Part shown: piece after piece, positions 44,715 through 53,246 of the stretch
Layout of the letters: each line of letters starts with the position of its first letter
Position numbering within the stretch: the first letter of the stretch is position 1
DNA from: Oligosphaera ethanolica
Lineage (GTDB): Bacteria > Verrucomicrobiota > Lentisphaeria > Oligosphaerales > Oligosphaeraceae
Length of the DNA stretch: 64,000 nucleotides
Reading direction: 5' to 3'
Assembly (NCBI RefSeq): GCF_030814695.1
Contig: NZ_JAUSVL010000001.1
Location: forward strand, 4,128,227-4,192,226
Made by a program: the position numbers and the translations under genes
The notes under the pieces: generated by a model
Told to the model about the DNA's origin: nothing
Databases searched by the model: none
The model's input: the letters and a program-made list of their open reading frames with translations, nothing else

Positions 44715-45701
44715 TTAGCAGTCCGCGTAGAATTCGCCGATGGTGCGGAAGGCGTCGTCGTTGCCGACGCCGCAGCGGTTAGCGATGAAGGCCACGATGA
44801 GGTTGGCTTCGGGATCGCACCACAGGACGCTACCGGCGGCGCCGCCGTGGAGGAAGGCGCGTTGGGGCTGGTGGTTGAAGATGAGCTCCTTATTCCAGCC
44901 GCGGCTGCGGATGAGAAAAGCCTTGTTGTTGTCGGGCGTACGGAGGATGTCGGCTTCGCGCATGGCCTCGAAGGTCGGCTGGGACATAAGGCGGCCGGGA
45001 GTGATGACGGCATCGGCGAAGTTCATGAGGTCGTTGCAGGTGGACCAGAGGCCGGCACCGCAGATTTCCGCGGCGCAGAATTCGTCCAGCGGGATGGTCG
45101 TAAAATTGCAGGGGATGGTCTTGGCCAGGTCGGCTGGACAGAAGGACGTGTTGGGCATGCCGCAGGGCGTGAAAATCCAGTCCTGGAGGACCTCTTGGGC
45201 GCTGGCGCGGGCACCGACGCTGAGCAGGACCTGGCGGATGAGCTGGTAGGGGCTGGTGCGATAGGACGCCGCCGTGCGCGGCGCCCACTGAAAACCAGCT
45301 GCGACGAGCTCGGCAGGACTCGATTTATGCCAGGGGCAGTCCTTCAGGCCCGTGCGGTGCAGAAAGACGTCTTCGACGCGGAGGGCGAGGAAGTCGCCGC
45401 CGGCGGCCTTGAGCTCGGGGATGAAATGGTGGAGCGGGTCGTCCCAGCGCAGAAGCCGCTGATCGACCATGCGGGCGATGGCGGTGCCGACAATCGCCTT
45501 GGTGATGGAGAAGATCATCAGCGGCGTCTCCCGCAGAGTCGCCGCGTCCTGCTCCGGCAATGCGCTCATGACCTCGCCGCGCTCCTGCCCGAACTGGCGG
45601 GCGCCGAGCATCACCACGTCGAATTTCTTTTCGTCGAGGCAGAGCCGGGCGCTGTTGAGGGCTCGTGTGAAGGTCGTGTCGTTGACTGTCGGGTAGATCA
45701 T
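44715..45701 (-). CDS. Serine hydrolase of beta-lactamase/penicillin-binding class C type
   Basis: A protein of 328 residues. The active-site S-x-x-K is in MIFSITKAIVG (Ser near residue 67), a Tyr candidate lies in ASYRTSPYQ, and the closing HGGAAGS motif near residue 290 replaces the KTG box. This matches the class C beta-lactamase/esterase family, which includes many esterases and D-amino-acid peptidases. No signal peptide is seen, so it is probably cytoplasmic and not a resistance enzyme. ATG at 45701 was chosen; the frame upstream is formed by the 32-bp repeats. Confidence 0.85.
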   Translation of the reverse strand: MIYPTVNDTTFTRALNSARLCLDEKKFDVVMLGARQFGQERGEVMSALPEQDAATLRETPLMIFSITKAIVGTAIARMVDQRLLRWDDPLHHFIPELKAAGGDFLALRVEDVFLHRTGLKDCPWHKSSPAELVAAGFQWAPRTAASYRTSPYQLIRQVLLSVGARASAQEVLQDWIFTPCGMPNTSFCPADLAKTIPCNFTTIPLDEFCAAEICGAGLWSTCNDLMNFADAVITPGRLMSQPTFEAMREADILRTPDNNKAFLIRSRGWNKELIFNHQPQRAFLHGGAAGSVLWCDPEANLIVAFIANRCGVGNDDAFRTIGEFYADC

Positions 45702-45729
45702 GGCTTTTCTAGGGCTTGATGTTGTTGAT

Positions 45730-45834
45730 GCCGCCGGGACGGCGGCGGTCCCAGGATGAATGCCGCCGGGACGGCGGCGGTCCCAGGATTGGTGCCGCCG
45801 GGACGGCGGCGGTCCCAGGATGAATGCCGCCGGG
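45730..45834. repeat. 32-bp tandem repeat, three copies plus a partial one
   Basis: Units begin GCCGCCGGGACGGCGGCGGT and end CCCAGGAT with four variable bases. Copies lie at 45730-45761, 45762-45793 and 45794-45825, then a truncated one. Each unit has an inner CCGCC/GGCGG stem. The array is directly upstream of the serine hydrolase start. A related single copy stands at 16268-16303. Confidence 0.93.
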
Positions 45835-45874
45835 GACATTGATTTGTGAGATATTGTCCGTTATCCGCCGGGGT

Positions 45875-46906
45875 TTACCAGTGGATGCAGAGTGGTCGCG
45901 GCAGGGTGGTGATGACATTGCCGTCGGGGGTGAGCTTGCCGGATTTGGCGTCGTAGTCGTAGAAGAATATGGAGTCGGAGAACTCGTTGGTGGCGGCGAA
46001 TTTCGACCAGCCGGGGAGGAAATTGATATCGCGGGGGCTGCTGCCGCCGGTAAGGACGAGGTCGGTCATGGTCATGCCGCCTTGGCCATCGAGGGCGTAG
46101 ACGGCGATGGAGTCGTAGCCGCGGTTGGAGACGAAGAGGAATTTTTCGTCTTGGGACAGGCGGATGGCTGCGACCTTGGTGGCGTCGGTGAAGGTTGCCG
46201 GCAGAGTCGGTTTGAGCTGGATGGCGGTGAAGACGCCATCGGCGTAGCGCATGGAGACGACGGTGTTGCCGAGCTCGTTGGCCAGGTAGGCAATTTTGCC
46301 GCTGCGGTCGAAGATGAGATGGCGCGGGCCTGATCCGGCTGGCACATCGGAGAAGGTCTTGACGCCGCTGGCGACGATGCCGCGTGTTGGGTCGACCGGG
46401 TAGCATTTCACGGCGTCGATGCCGAGATCGACGACGCAGAGGTACTTGCCATCGGGGGCCATTTGGGTGAAGTGGGTGTGCGGGCCTTCCTGGCGTTTTT
46501 CATTGGGGCCGTGTCCCTCGTGTTGAATCACCTGGGTGAGGGCCTTGAGGGCGCCGTTCTCCAGGGCGAATTCGGTGACGCTGCCGCTGCGGTAGTTGGC
46601 GGTGAAGAGGAACTTGCCGCTGGGGTCGGTGCAGAGGAAGCAGCTGCTCAGGCCCTTGGCGTCCATGCTGTTGAGGAAGGTCAGCGAATTGTCGTCGTTG
46701 ATTTGGAATGCCGCCACGCCGCCGTTGTCGCCGATGGCGCAGGTCGAGTAGAGGAACTTGCGGTCTGGCGAGTAGGCCAGGTAGTTGGCGCTGTTGAGCT
46801 GGTTGAAGCCGAGCTGGCGCGGGCGCCCTTGGTCCATGACGTAACGATAGATACCGCCCTGGGGGGTGTTTGCACAGGCCGCGAGGTAAAATTCCTGACT
46901 TTTCAT
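45875..46906 (-). CDS. Lactonase-family seven-bladed beta-propeller (6-phosphogluconolactonase-like)
   Basis: A protein of 343 residues with repeated propeller blades of the type YLAYSPDRKFLYST, SGKFLFTANYRSGSVTEF, GKIAYLANELGNTVVSM and DEKFLFVSNRGYDSIAVY. The central GPHTHFTQMAPDGKYLCVVDLG contains the His usual in the YbhE/Pgl lactonase family. Members hydrolyse 6-phosphogluconolactone, but many relatives have unknown substrates. No signal peptide is seen. GGAG stands 12 bases before ATG. Confidence 0.85.
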   Translation of the reverse strand: MKSQEFYLAACANTPQGGIYRYVMDQGRPRQLGFNQLNSANYLAYSPDRKFLYSTCAIGDNGGVAAFQINDDNSLTFLNSMDAKGLSSCFLCTDPSGKFLFTANYRSGSVTEFALENGALKALTQVIQHEGHGPNEKRQEGPHTHFTQMAPDGKYLCVVDLGIDAVKCYPVDPTRGIVASGVKTFSDVPAGSGPRHLIFDRSGKIAYLANELGNTVVSMRYADGVFTAIQLKPTLPATFTDATKVAAIRLSQDEKFLFVSNRGYDSIAVYALDGQGGMTMTDLVLTGGSSPRDINFLPGWSKFAATNEFSDSIFFYDYDAKSGKLTPDGNVITTLPRPLCIHW

Positions 46907-47096
46907 GCTGGTTGCTCCGATGGCCGTTGGCCGCTTGTGGTTGGGGTGAAAAGACGGGGATGGACGTTAGCTTGAGCGTTGTTGCCAGTCGTATTCCTGG
47001 TCGACGCAGACAAAATGCCGGTGGACGCTGGCGCCGTCAACAGCAATGGGTATGACGCGGGTCCTTTGGGTTGGGCTGAGGTGCGACAGCGTGCGT

Positions 47097-48524
47097 TCAA
47101 TCAAAAATTTTACCTGGATTCATGATGCCGTTGGGGTCCAAAGCCGTCTTGATATTGCGCATCATGAGCATGAATCCCGGGTCGGCGACTGCAGCGAGGT
47201 ACTTTTTGCGCTTGTGGCCGATGCCGTGTTCGCCCGAGATGTGGCCGCCGATTTTGGCGATGGCCTTGTACATGTCCATGAGAATCTCCGGCAGGACGCC
47301 GTGCCAGTGCTCGAAAGTCCATTCCGGTGGCATGACTGGCGTGGCGTGCAGATTGCCGTCGCCGGCATGGCCGTAGCAGGGGATTTTCACGCCGTATTTG
47401 GCGGAGATTTCGTTCACGGCCGCGCTGGCGGCGGGAATGGCCGCGATAGGCACGACGATGTCCTCGAGGCTCTGATGCGGCGAGAAGACCTTGAAGGCCT
47501 CGGCTACGGCGCGACGGATGCGCCAGATGCGCTCGGAATTCACGTGGGTGTCAGCGACGTACACGTTCGTGGCACCGGCAGCCAGGCATTGTTCACCGAT
47601 GACATCGTAGTCGTGCTCGACCTGCTTCTCGTCCGCGCCATCGACGGTGATGAGCAGCATGGCGCCGGCGTCGGCGCAGGGGAGGCTCTCGTTGAGGTAT
47701 TCGCAGGACGTCGCGAAGGACAGTCGGTCCATGAACTCGACGGCGGTCGGGATGATGCCGCCCTCGGTCATGATTTTCGGCACGGCGGCGACCGCTTCGT
47801 CGATAGTTTTGAAGAGACAGAGCATGTCCACCGACGCCTTGGGCAGCGGTAGCAGCTTCAGGATGATCTTGGTGAAGACGCCGAGGATGCCCTCGGAACC
47901 GACCATGAGCTGCAGGAGATTGAGGCCGGACACGTCTTTCACCAGCTTGCCGCCGAGGCTGACCAGCTCGCCGGTGGGCGAGACCATGTCGATGCCGAGG
48001 ACGTAACGGCCGGTGACGCCGTACTTGACCGCCTTGCCGCCGCCGGCGTTTTCGGCGACGTTGCCGCCGATGGTGCAGGTCTCGAGGCTCATGGGGTAGC
48101 CGGCATAGAAGAGTCCGTAGGGGCGCAGCGCTTCGTTGATTTCCGAGGTGATGACGCCGGGTTCGACGGTGATGGTGAGGTTGGCGCGGTCAATTTCCAG
48201 AATGCGGTTCATCCGGCCGAAATCCAGGACGATGCCGCCAAAGAGCGGCACGGCGCCGCCGGAGAGACCGCTGCCGGCGCCGCGAGCCGTTACCGGAATG
48301 CGTTCGCGGTTGGCGACGCGGACCAGCTGGGCGAGTTCCTCGGCATTGCCGGGACGGGCGACCAGCTCGGGATTGCGTGTTTCGCAGTCCGCGGCTTCGT
48401 CGCGTGAGAAGGGTTCGAGGCGCTCGGGGTCGTTGAAGATGATATTGCTGGCGCCGAGAAGGTCGCTGAGTTCCTTGACGACGTTGGTGCTGATGGGCTG
48501 ATAACTGTGGGTGGCGCTGTTCAT
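47097..48524 (-). CDS. glcD: FAD-linked 2-hydroxyacid dehydrogenase (GlcD/lactate dehydrogenase type)
   Basis: A flavoprotein of 475 residues of the FAD-binding type 4 family. FAD-binding text PVTARGAGSGLSGGAVP near residue 75 and ETCTIGGNVAENAGGGKAVK near 145 are clear, and the C-terminal domain has the GHAGDGNLHATPVM and GEHGIGHKRKKYL motifs. It oxidises glycolate or D-lactate. It directly follows etfB-etfA, so electrons probably pass to the flavoprotein. No GlcE or GlcF genes are present. The gap to etfA is 29 bases. Confidence 0.92.
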   Translation of the reverse strand: MNSATHSYQPISTNVVKELSDLLGASNIIFNDPERLEPFSRDEAADCETRNPELVARPGNAEELAQLVRVANRERIPVTARGAGSGLSGGAVPLFGGIVLDFGRMNRILEIDRANLTITVEPGVITSEINEALRPYGLFYAGYPMSLETCTIGGNVAENAGGGKAVKYGVTGRYVLGIDMVSPTGELVSLGGKLVKDVSGLNLLQLMVGSEGILGVFTKIILKLLPLPKASVDMLCLFKTIDEAVAAVPKIMTEGGIIPTAVEFMDRLSFATSCEYLNESLPCADAGAMLLITVDGADEKQVEHDYDVIGEQCLAAGATNVYVADTHVNSERIWRIRRAVAEAFKVFSPHQSLEDIVVPIAAIPAASAAVNEISAKYGVKIPCYGHAGDGNLHATPVMPPEWTFEHWHGVLPEILMDMYKAIAKIGGHISGEHGIGHKRKKYLAAVADPGFMLMMRNIKTALDPNGIMNPGKIFD

Positions 48525-48553
48525 GGTGGGTGATGACTCCTCGTGGCGCGCGG

Positions 48554-49552
48554 TCAGGACTGCTTGGCGGCGGCAATTTTAGCGGTGAGCATGGGCAGCA
48601 GGGTGAAGAGGTCCCCGCATAGGCCGATCTCGGCGTAATTGAAGATCGGCGCCTCGGAATCGCTGTTGATGGCGATGATGGTCTCGGAGGTTTGCATGCC
48701 GGCGAGATGCTGCACGGTGCCGGATACGCCGACGGCGATGTACAGCTTTGGCGACACGGTCTTGCCTGACAGGCCGACCTGCGCCGGGTAGGGCAGCCAA
48801 CCACGATCGACGGCCTCGCGGCTCGCGCCGACCGCGCCGTCAAGGACGTTGGCGAGTTTGCGGGCCAGTTCGACATTGTCGCCCTTTTTGAAGCCACGGC
48901 CTACCGCGACCACGACGTCGGCGTCCTGAATCGCCTGGGTTTCCACTGCCGGCGTGTAGTCCACGCGACGGACGCGGCTCTTGAGCAAGTCCGCCGGCGG
49001 CTGCCAGCGGTCAATGCGGCCAGTACGGCCGGAGATGCTGGGTGCGGGCCGTGTGGAATGGGGTCGGACCGTCGCCATTTGGGGGCGCCGTTCGGGCGTC
49101 TTGATGGTCGCCATGATATTGCCGCCGGCGGCCGGGCGGGTTTGCAGGAGATTGCCGGTGTCGGCTTCAATCTGCAGGCCGGTGCAGTCGGCGGTGAGAC
49201 CGGCGCGAAGGGGGCCGGCGACGCAGGGCATCACGGTGCGCCCCGTGCTGGTGGCTGCGGCGATGAGAATTTCGGGTTGTTCTTTGACGATTAGTGCCTG
49301 CAGGCATTTGTCGTAGGGCTCGGGCAGAAAATGGCGCAGCTCGGGGGCTGACGCGTGCAGGACGCGGTCGCAGCCGCGGTCGATGAGTGTCTGCAGTTCG
49401 GCATCGCTGAGATTATCGCCGAGGATGACGGCGCAGAGCTCGGTGCCGCGCTGGTCGGCAAGCTCGCGGCCGCGAGTGATCAATTCGTAACTGACGTCGG
49501 CGACTTTGCCCTCGCGTTGTTCGGCGAGGATCCACACGGCTTTCGGGCTCAT
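48554..49552 (-). CDS. etfA: Electron transfer flavoprotein alpha subunit
   Basis: A protein of 332 residues. The start [20 protein letters not shown] is the type found in EtfA of anaerobes. The FAD domain shows [20 protein letters not shown], then [21 protein letters not shown] and [20 protein letters not shown] at the end, the usual signature. It lacks an N-terminal ferredoxin domain. ATG at 49552 overlaps the etfB stop (ATGA), so the subunits are coupled. It carries electrons from the neighbouring dehydrogenase. Confidence 0.95.
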   Translation of the reverse strand: MSPKAVWILAEQREGKVADVSYELITRGRELADQRGTELCAVILGDNLSDAELQTLIDRGCDRVLHASAPELRHFLPEPYDKCLQALIVKEQPEILIAAATSTGRTVMPCVAGPLRAGLTADCTGLQIEADTGNLLQTRPAAGGNIMATIKTPERRPQMATVRPHSTRPAPSISGRTGRIDRWQPPADLLKSRVRRVDYTPAVETQAIQDADVVVAVGRGFKKGDNVELARKLANVLDGAVGASREAVDRGWLPYPAQVGLSGKTVSPKLYIAVGVSGTVQHLAGMQTSETIIAINSDSEAPIFNYAEIGLCGDLFTLLPMLTAKIAAAKQS

Positions 49553-50349
49553 ATCAGGCCTTTCTCCTTCAGCAGACACACAACGCGATCGACGGCTTTT
49601 TCGGCCTGAGCGGGGTCCATTGCTGGTAATTTTTCACACTTCTTGAGGTGGCTGGGGCGGAAGATTTTGACGACGCGGGTGGGGGAGGCTTTCAGGCCGG
49701 TGTCGTCCTGACTGACGCCGAGGTCCTGGGCACTCATGATGTCGATGTCTTTGGCACGGGAGAGGCGTTTGCCTTGCAGGGTTGGCAGTCTGGGTACGGC
49801 GGCTTCCTTGAGCACGCAGGCGAGGGCGGGGCCGTCGATTTCGACGGTTTCGTAGCCGTCTTCAAGCATGCGCCTGGCGCGCCAACCGCCAGCGATCTGC
49901 TCAATGTGGCTGACGAAGCTGATCACCGGCAGGTCGAGGAAGGCGCCCATGGCCGGGCCGGTCTGGCCGGTCTCGCCGTCGGTCGCGCGTTCGCCGCAAA
50001 GGATCAGATCGGGCAGACCGAGCTTCCTGACGGCTGCAGCCAGGGTGAAGGCCGTGCACCAAGTGTCGGAACCGGCAAAGGCGCGGTCCGACAGCAGGAC
50101 GCCGTGATCAACGCCGAGCGCCATGGCCTCGCGCAGGACCTTCGTCGCCGCCGGTGGCCCCATGCTCAAGCAGACGATCTCGCATTTTTCCTTCGCGGCT
50201 TCTTTGATCAGCAACGCGCATTCGATGGCGTGGAGGTCCAGCGGATTGATGACCGAACTGGCCGCCTCGCGGATGAGCGTGCCGGTCGTTTCGTCCATGC
50301 GCGTGGCTTGGCTCTCCGGCACCTGCTTGATAAGGACAATTATTTTCAT
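49549..50349 (-). CDS. etfB: Electron transfer flavoprotein beta subunit
   Basis: A protein of 266 residues. It begins MKIIVLIKQVPESQATRMDE and has NPLDLHAIECALLIKE and LILCGERATDGETGQTGP, where the DGxTxQxGP text resembles EtfB of bifurcating or lactate-dehydrogenase-linked ETFs more than the DDDxNQT form of mitochondrial type. The remainder matches EtfB. It is the first gene of etfB-etfA-glcD. The ATG at 50349 has no clear ribosome site; longer starts are unlike the family. Confidence 0.93.
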   Translation of the reverse strand: MKIIVLIKQVPESQATRMDETTGTLIREAASSVINPLDLHAIECALLIKEAAKEKCEIVCLSMGPPAATKVLREAMALGVDHGVLLSDRAFAGSDTWCTAFTLAAAVRKLGLPDLILCGERATDGETGQTGPAMGAFLDLPVISFVSHIEQIAGGWRARRMLEDGYETVEIDGPALACVLKEAAVPRLPTLQGKRLSRAKDIDIMSAQDLGVSQDDTGLKASPTRVVKIFRPSHLKKCEKLPAMDPAQAEKAVDRVVCLLKEKGLI

Positions 50350-50477
50350 GTCAAGTCTTGGGGTTGGTGAAAATGACAAAACGGATGATCAATGAGTAAA
50401 CCTAAAAATCTAGTGGACAACGGCCAACTCCGCAAGCTCAAAACTGAGAAAAAGCCCCCAAGGGCAGTCCTGCGCGG

Positions 50478-50567
50478 GGTGGACAAGGTGGACAAGGTGG
50501 ACAAGGTGGACAAGGTGGACAAGGTGGACAAGGTGGACAAGGTGGACAAGGTGGACAAGGTGGACAA
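50478..50567 (+). repeat. 9-bp tandem array GGTGGACAA (10 copies)
   Basis: Ten identical 9-base units, immediately followed by the 8-bp array. It lies in the divergent region between etfB (minus) and xth (plus). A reading frame through it would give repeated Val-Asp-Lys, but I see no ribosome site. Confidence 0.95.
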
Positions 50568-50571
50568 GGTG

Positions 50572-50862
50572 GCAGTGGGGCAGTGGGGCAGTGGGGCAGT
50601 GGGGCAGTGGGGCAGTGGGGCAGTGGGGCAGTGGGGCAGTGGGGCAGTGGGGCAGTGGGGCAGTGGGGCAGTGGGGCAGTGGGGCAGTGGGGCAGTGGGG
50701 CAGTGGGGCAGTGGGGGCAGTGGGGCAGTGGGGCAGTGGGGCAGTGGGGCAGTGGGGCAGTGGGGCAGTGGGGCAGTGGGGCAGTGGGGCAGTGGGGCAG
50801 TGGGGCAGTGGGGCAGTGGGGCAGTGGGGCAGTGGGGCAGTGGGGCAGTGGGGCAGTGGGGC
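50572..50862 (+). repeat. 8-bp tandem array GGGGCAGT (about 36 copies)
   Basis: About 36 units, all identical except for one with an extra G near 50715 (GTGGGGGCA). Because 8 is not a multiple of 3, all plus-strand frames stay open and read the same eight-residue word (GQWGSGAV) in rotation. It ends about 70 bases before the TATATT that may serve xth. Confidence 0.95.
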
Positions 50863-50994
50863 GTCAGCGTTTCATTATCACAGTTGGTACAAGAAAGGCC
50901 GGTGCGGGCGTCTGCGTTAACGGCGGCGGGGTTATATTAGCGCGTGCGAAATAACGAGTTGTGTTTTAGGCATGCTAAGGAGAGCAGTCGGATC

Positions 50995-51753
50995 ATGAAA
51001 ATCATCTCATGGAATGTGAATGGTATTCGGGCTTGTCAGACGAAGGGCCTGGTGCCGTGGATGATCGCTAGTGGCGCGGATTGTCTGTGCTTTCAGGAAA
51101 CCAAGGCCAACCGCGAACAGCTCAATGACGAGATGCTCGCCGTTGCTGACTACAAGGCCGTCTTCGCCTCGGCGGAGAAGAAGGGCTACAGCGGCGTGGC
51201 GACCTATTACCGGCAGGAGCCGCTGTCGGTGAATCTCCTAGGCGCGGCGGAATTTGATCAGGAAGGGCGGACGTTGATTCTTGAATTCGAGGACTTTTTC
51301 CTGCTGAACTGCTACTTCCCCAACAGCCAAGACGGCGGCGCCCGCCTGGATTACAAGCTGGCCTTCTGCGCCGCCGCGCTGGAAAAATGCCGCGAGCTTT
51401 GCGCGACGGGCAAGCACATCGTGATGTGTGGCGACTATAACATCGCGCATCAGCCCATTGATCTGGCCCGCCCGAAGGAAAATGAAACCAGCGCCGGCTA
51501 TCTGCCCGAGGAGCGCGAATGGATGAGCACCTTCCTCAATGCGGGTTATGTGGACAGCTTCCGGCTTTTCGATTCCTCGCCCGGCAAATACACGTGGTGG
51601 TCGTTTCGGGCGCGGGCTCGCGAACGGAATGTCGGCTGGAGAATAGACTACCATTGCGTGGACGAGGCGTTCCGCGATCGCGTCAAAAGCGCGGCGATTT
51701 TTCCCGAGGTGATGGGCTCGGATCACTGCCCCGTGAGTATTGAACTGGCCTAG
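50995..51753 (+). CDS. xth: Exodeoxyribonuclease III (AP endonuclease)
   Basis: A 252-residue DNA repair nuclease that cuts at abasic sites. Family motifs appear in order: MKIISWNVNGIRA, CLCFQETKA (metal Glu), GYSGVATYYR, CGDYNIAHQPIDL (catalytic Asp and Asn), YTWWSFRARARERNVGWRID and GSDHCPVSIEL (His). The start at 50995 is the family start, with AAGGAGAG about 12 bases upstream. A -10-like TATATT lies at 50933-50938. The gene follows a large repeat array and precedes rlmB. Confidence 0.95.
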   Translation: MKIISWNVNGIRACQTKGLVPWMIASGADCLCFQETKANREQLNDEMLAVADYKAVFASAEKKGYSGVATYYRQEPLSVNLLGAAEFDQEGRTLILEFEDFFLLNCYFPNSQDGGARLDYKLAFCAAALEKCRELCATGKHIVMCGDYNIAHQPIDLARPKENETSAGYLPEEREWMSTFLNAGYVDSFRLFDSSPGKYTWWSFRARARERNVGWRIDYHCVDEAFRDRVKSAAIFPEVMGSDHCPVSIELA

Positions 51754-51835
51754 ACAGCACGTGCCGGCAGTGGCGACGGTGAGCGACGGTGAGCGATAGC
51801 GACGAGAGATTTGTGAGAAAGAACGAGGAAATGAT

Positions 51836-52555
51836 ATGGCAGTGCCTTTAGATTGCATTTATGGCATCAATCCGGTTTTTGAAGCGGTGCGGGCCGGCCG
51901 GCGACAGATTTCCCGCGTCTGGCTGAACAAGGATGGGGGCAACAACCCGCGTTTGCGTAAGCTGGCGCAGTTTCTGGATAGCCGCCAGGAGCCGGTGGCA
52001 TGGGTTGACCGCGCCGCGCTCTTCGAACTCTGCGGCACGCGCGAACACCAGGGCGTAGTGCTGGAGGCCAGCGCGTTCGAATACACGCCCTTTGCCGACA
52101 TGCTGGAGTCGCCGCGGCTGGTGCTGCTTGATTCTATCGAAGACCCGCACAATGTCGGCGCCATCATGCGTACCGCCGAGGCCTTGGGCTGGGGCGACGT
52201 GCTGCTGCCGCGGCGCGGGTCGCCGCTGATTTTGCCCTCGGTGGCGAAGGCCTCCGCCGGCGCTTGCGAGTACCTGCGCATCGCCGTGAATTGCTCAGCG
52301 AACCAGTACATGAAAATTGCCCAGGAGGCCGGTTACGCCGTTGCGGCCCTGGACGGGTCGGGCAAGGTCTCGCTGGAGGACGTCCGCGCTGCTGCGCCGG
52401 CGAAGCTGCTGCTGGTGGTGGGTGGCGAGGACTCCGGCGTCAGCCAGTTCATCATCAACAACGCCGAATATGTCGTCGCCATTCCGCAAAAGGGCCGCAT
52501 CAATTCACTCAATGCCTCTGTGGCGGCGGGCCTGGCGCTGTACGTGCTGGGGTGA
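51836..52555 (+). CDS. rlmB: RNA 2'-O-ribose methyltransferase of TrmH/RlmB type
   Basis: A SPOUT methyltransferase of 239 residues. An N-terminal RNA-binding domain (DCIYGINPVFEAVRAGRRQI) is followed by the SPOUT motifs VLLDSIEDPHNVGAIMRTAE, LLVVGGEDSGVSQF and IPQKGRINSLNASVAAGLAL. RlmB methylates G2251 of 23S rRNA; the layout fits it best, though TrmH-family paralogues cannot be excluded. It follows xth after 82 bases that contain a short 10-bp direct repeat (GCGACGGTGA, two copies near 51773). Confidence 0.9.
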   Translation: MAVPLDCIYGINPVFEAVRAGRRQISRVWLNKDGGNNPRLRKLAQFLDSRQEPVAWVDRAALFELCGTREHQGVVLEASAFEYTPFADMLESPRLVLLDSIEDPHNVGAIMRTAEALGWGDVLLPRRGSPLILPSVAKASAGACEYLRIAVNCSANQYMKIAQEAGYAVAALDGSGKVSLEDVRAAAPAKLLLVVGGEDSGVSQFIINNAEYVVAIPQKGRINSLNASVAAGLALYVLG

Positions 52556-52652
52556 GGTCGCCGCCATCCGGCAGGGGGCGGCATGGCAAGCAAGCAGGGG
52601 AACACGGGACGATAGGGCGTTTTTCACTGGGCGGCGCGGCGATGGTATGCTC

Positions 52653-52680
52653 TCCGACGGATCGGTCTGATCGGTCGTCT
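52653..52680. repeat. GATC-rich 10-bp repeat, locus 4 (short copy)
   Basis: The text CTCCGACGGATCGGTCTGATC followed by GGTCGTC is a two- to three-unit copy of the same family, 170 bases before the large array. Confidence 0.7.
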
Positions 52681-52724
52681 TTGGCTACTGCTGAGTGCTG
52701 TAGGCGTTCGGACGTTTTGTGGGG

Positions 52725-52831
52725 GTGGCGCCCTCCGGGGGCTGGCTTTCTTGGCTTCGTCCACCCTGGGTTGCGGCGCCCTTCGGGCACCTCACCCAGG
52801 ATTATGCATGGTGCGGCCCTCCGGGCCGAAT
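52725..52831. repeat. Inverted copy of the palindromic element
   Basis: GGCGCCCTCCGGGGGCTGGC, then CACCCTGGGTTGCGGCGCCC and ATTATGCATGGTGCGGCCCT followed by CCGGGCCGAA match the complement of the element at 32030-32135 in the same order, with several differences. The two share GGCCC/GGGCC and GGCGCC hairpins. Confidence 0.75.
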
Positions 52832-52846
52832 CTGGTGGGTTTGGTG

Positions 52847-53238
52847 GATCGGACCGATCTACTGTCTTTTATCGCGGACGGATCGGACCGATCGGACGGA
52901 TCGGACGGATCGGACCGATCAGACGACTTGATCAGTCGGATCGGTCGGATCAGTCGGATCATCTTTCTGGTTATCGCGGACGGATCGGACCGATCTACTG
53001 TCTTTTATCGCGGACGGATCGGACGGATCGGACGGATCTACTGTCTTTTATCGCGGACGGATCGGACGGATCGGACCGATCGGACTGATCGGACGACTTG
53101 ATCAGTCGGATCGGTCGGATCAGTCGGATCATCTTTCTGGTTATCGCGGACGGATCGGACGGATCGGACCGATCAGACGACTTGATCAGTCGGATCAGTC
53201 GGATCAGTCGGATCAGTCGGATCAGTCGGATCAGTCTG
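52847..53238. repeat. GATC-rich 10-bp repeat array, locus 5 (largest)
   Basis: About 390 bases made almost wholly of 10-base units GGACGGATC/GGACCGATC/AGTCGGATC. Higher-order blocks repeat: TCTACTGTCTTTTATCGCGG occurs three times, and a block from GACGACTTGATCAGTCGGATC to TCTTTCTGGTTATCGCGGAC occurs twice, with a third partial copy. It ends 8 bases before the stop codon of the large secreted protein gene. Confidence 0.95.
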
Positions 53239-53246
53239 GTTGCCGT

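Noticed and set aside
43410..45719. 769-residue plus-strand frame opposite rimO and the serine hydrolase
   Set aside because: It spans two genes on the other strand that have intact catalytic motifs.
50392..50940. A 182-residue plus-strand frame through both arrays (Val-Asp-Lys repeats, then GQWGSGAV repeats)
   Set aside because: No ribosome site precedes its ATG, its content is wholly explained by the tandem repeats, and the other two frames through the 8-bp array are equally open.
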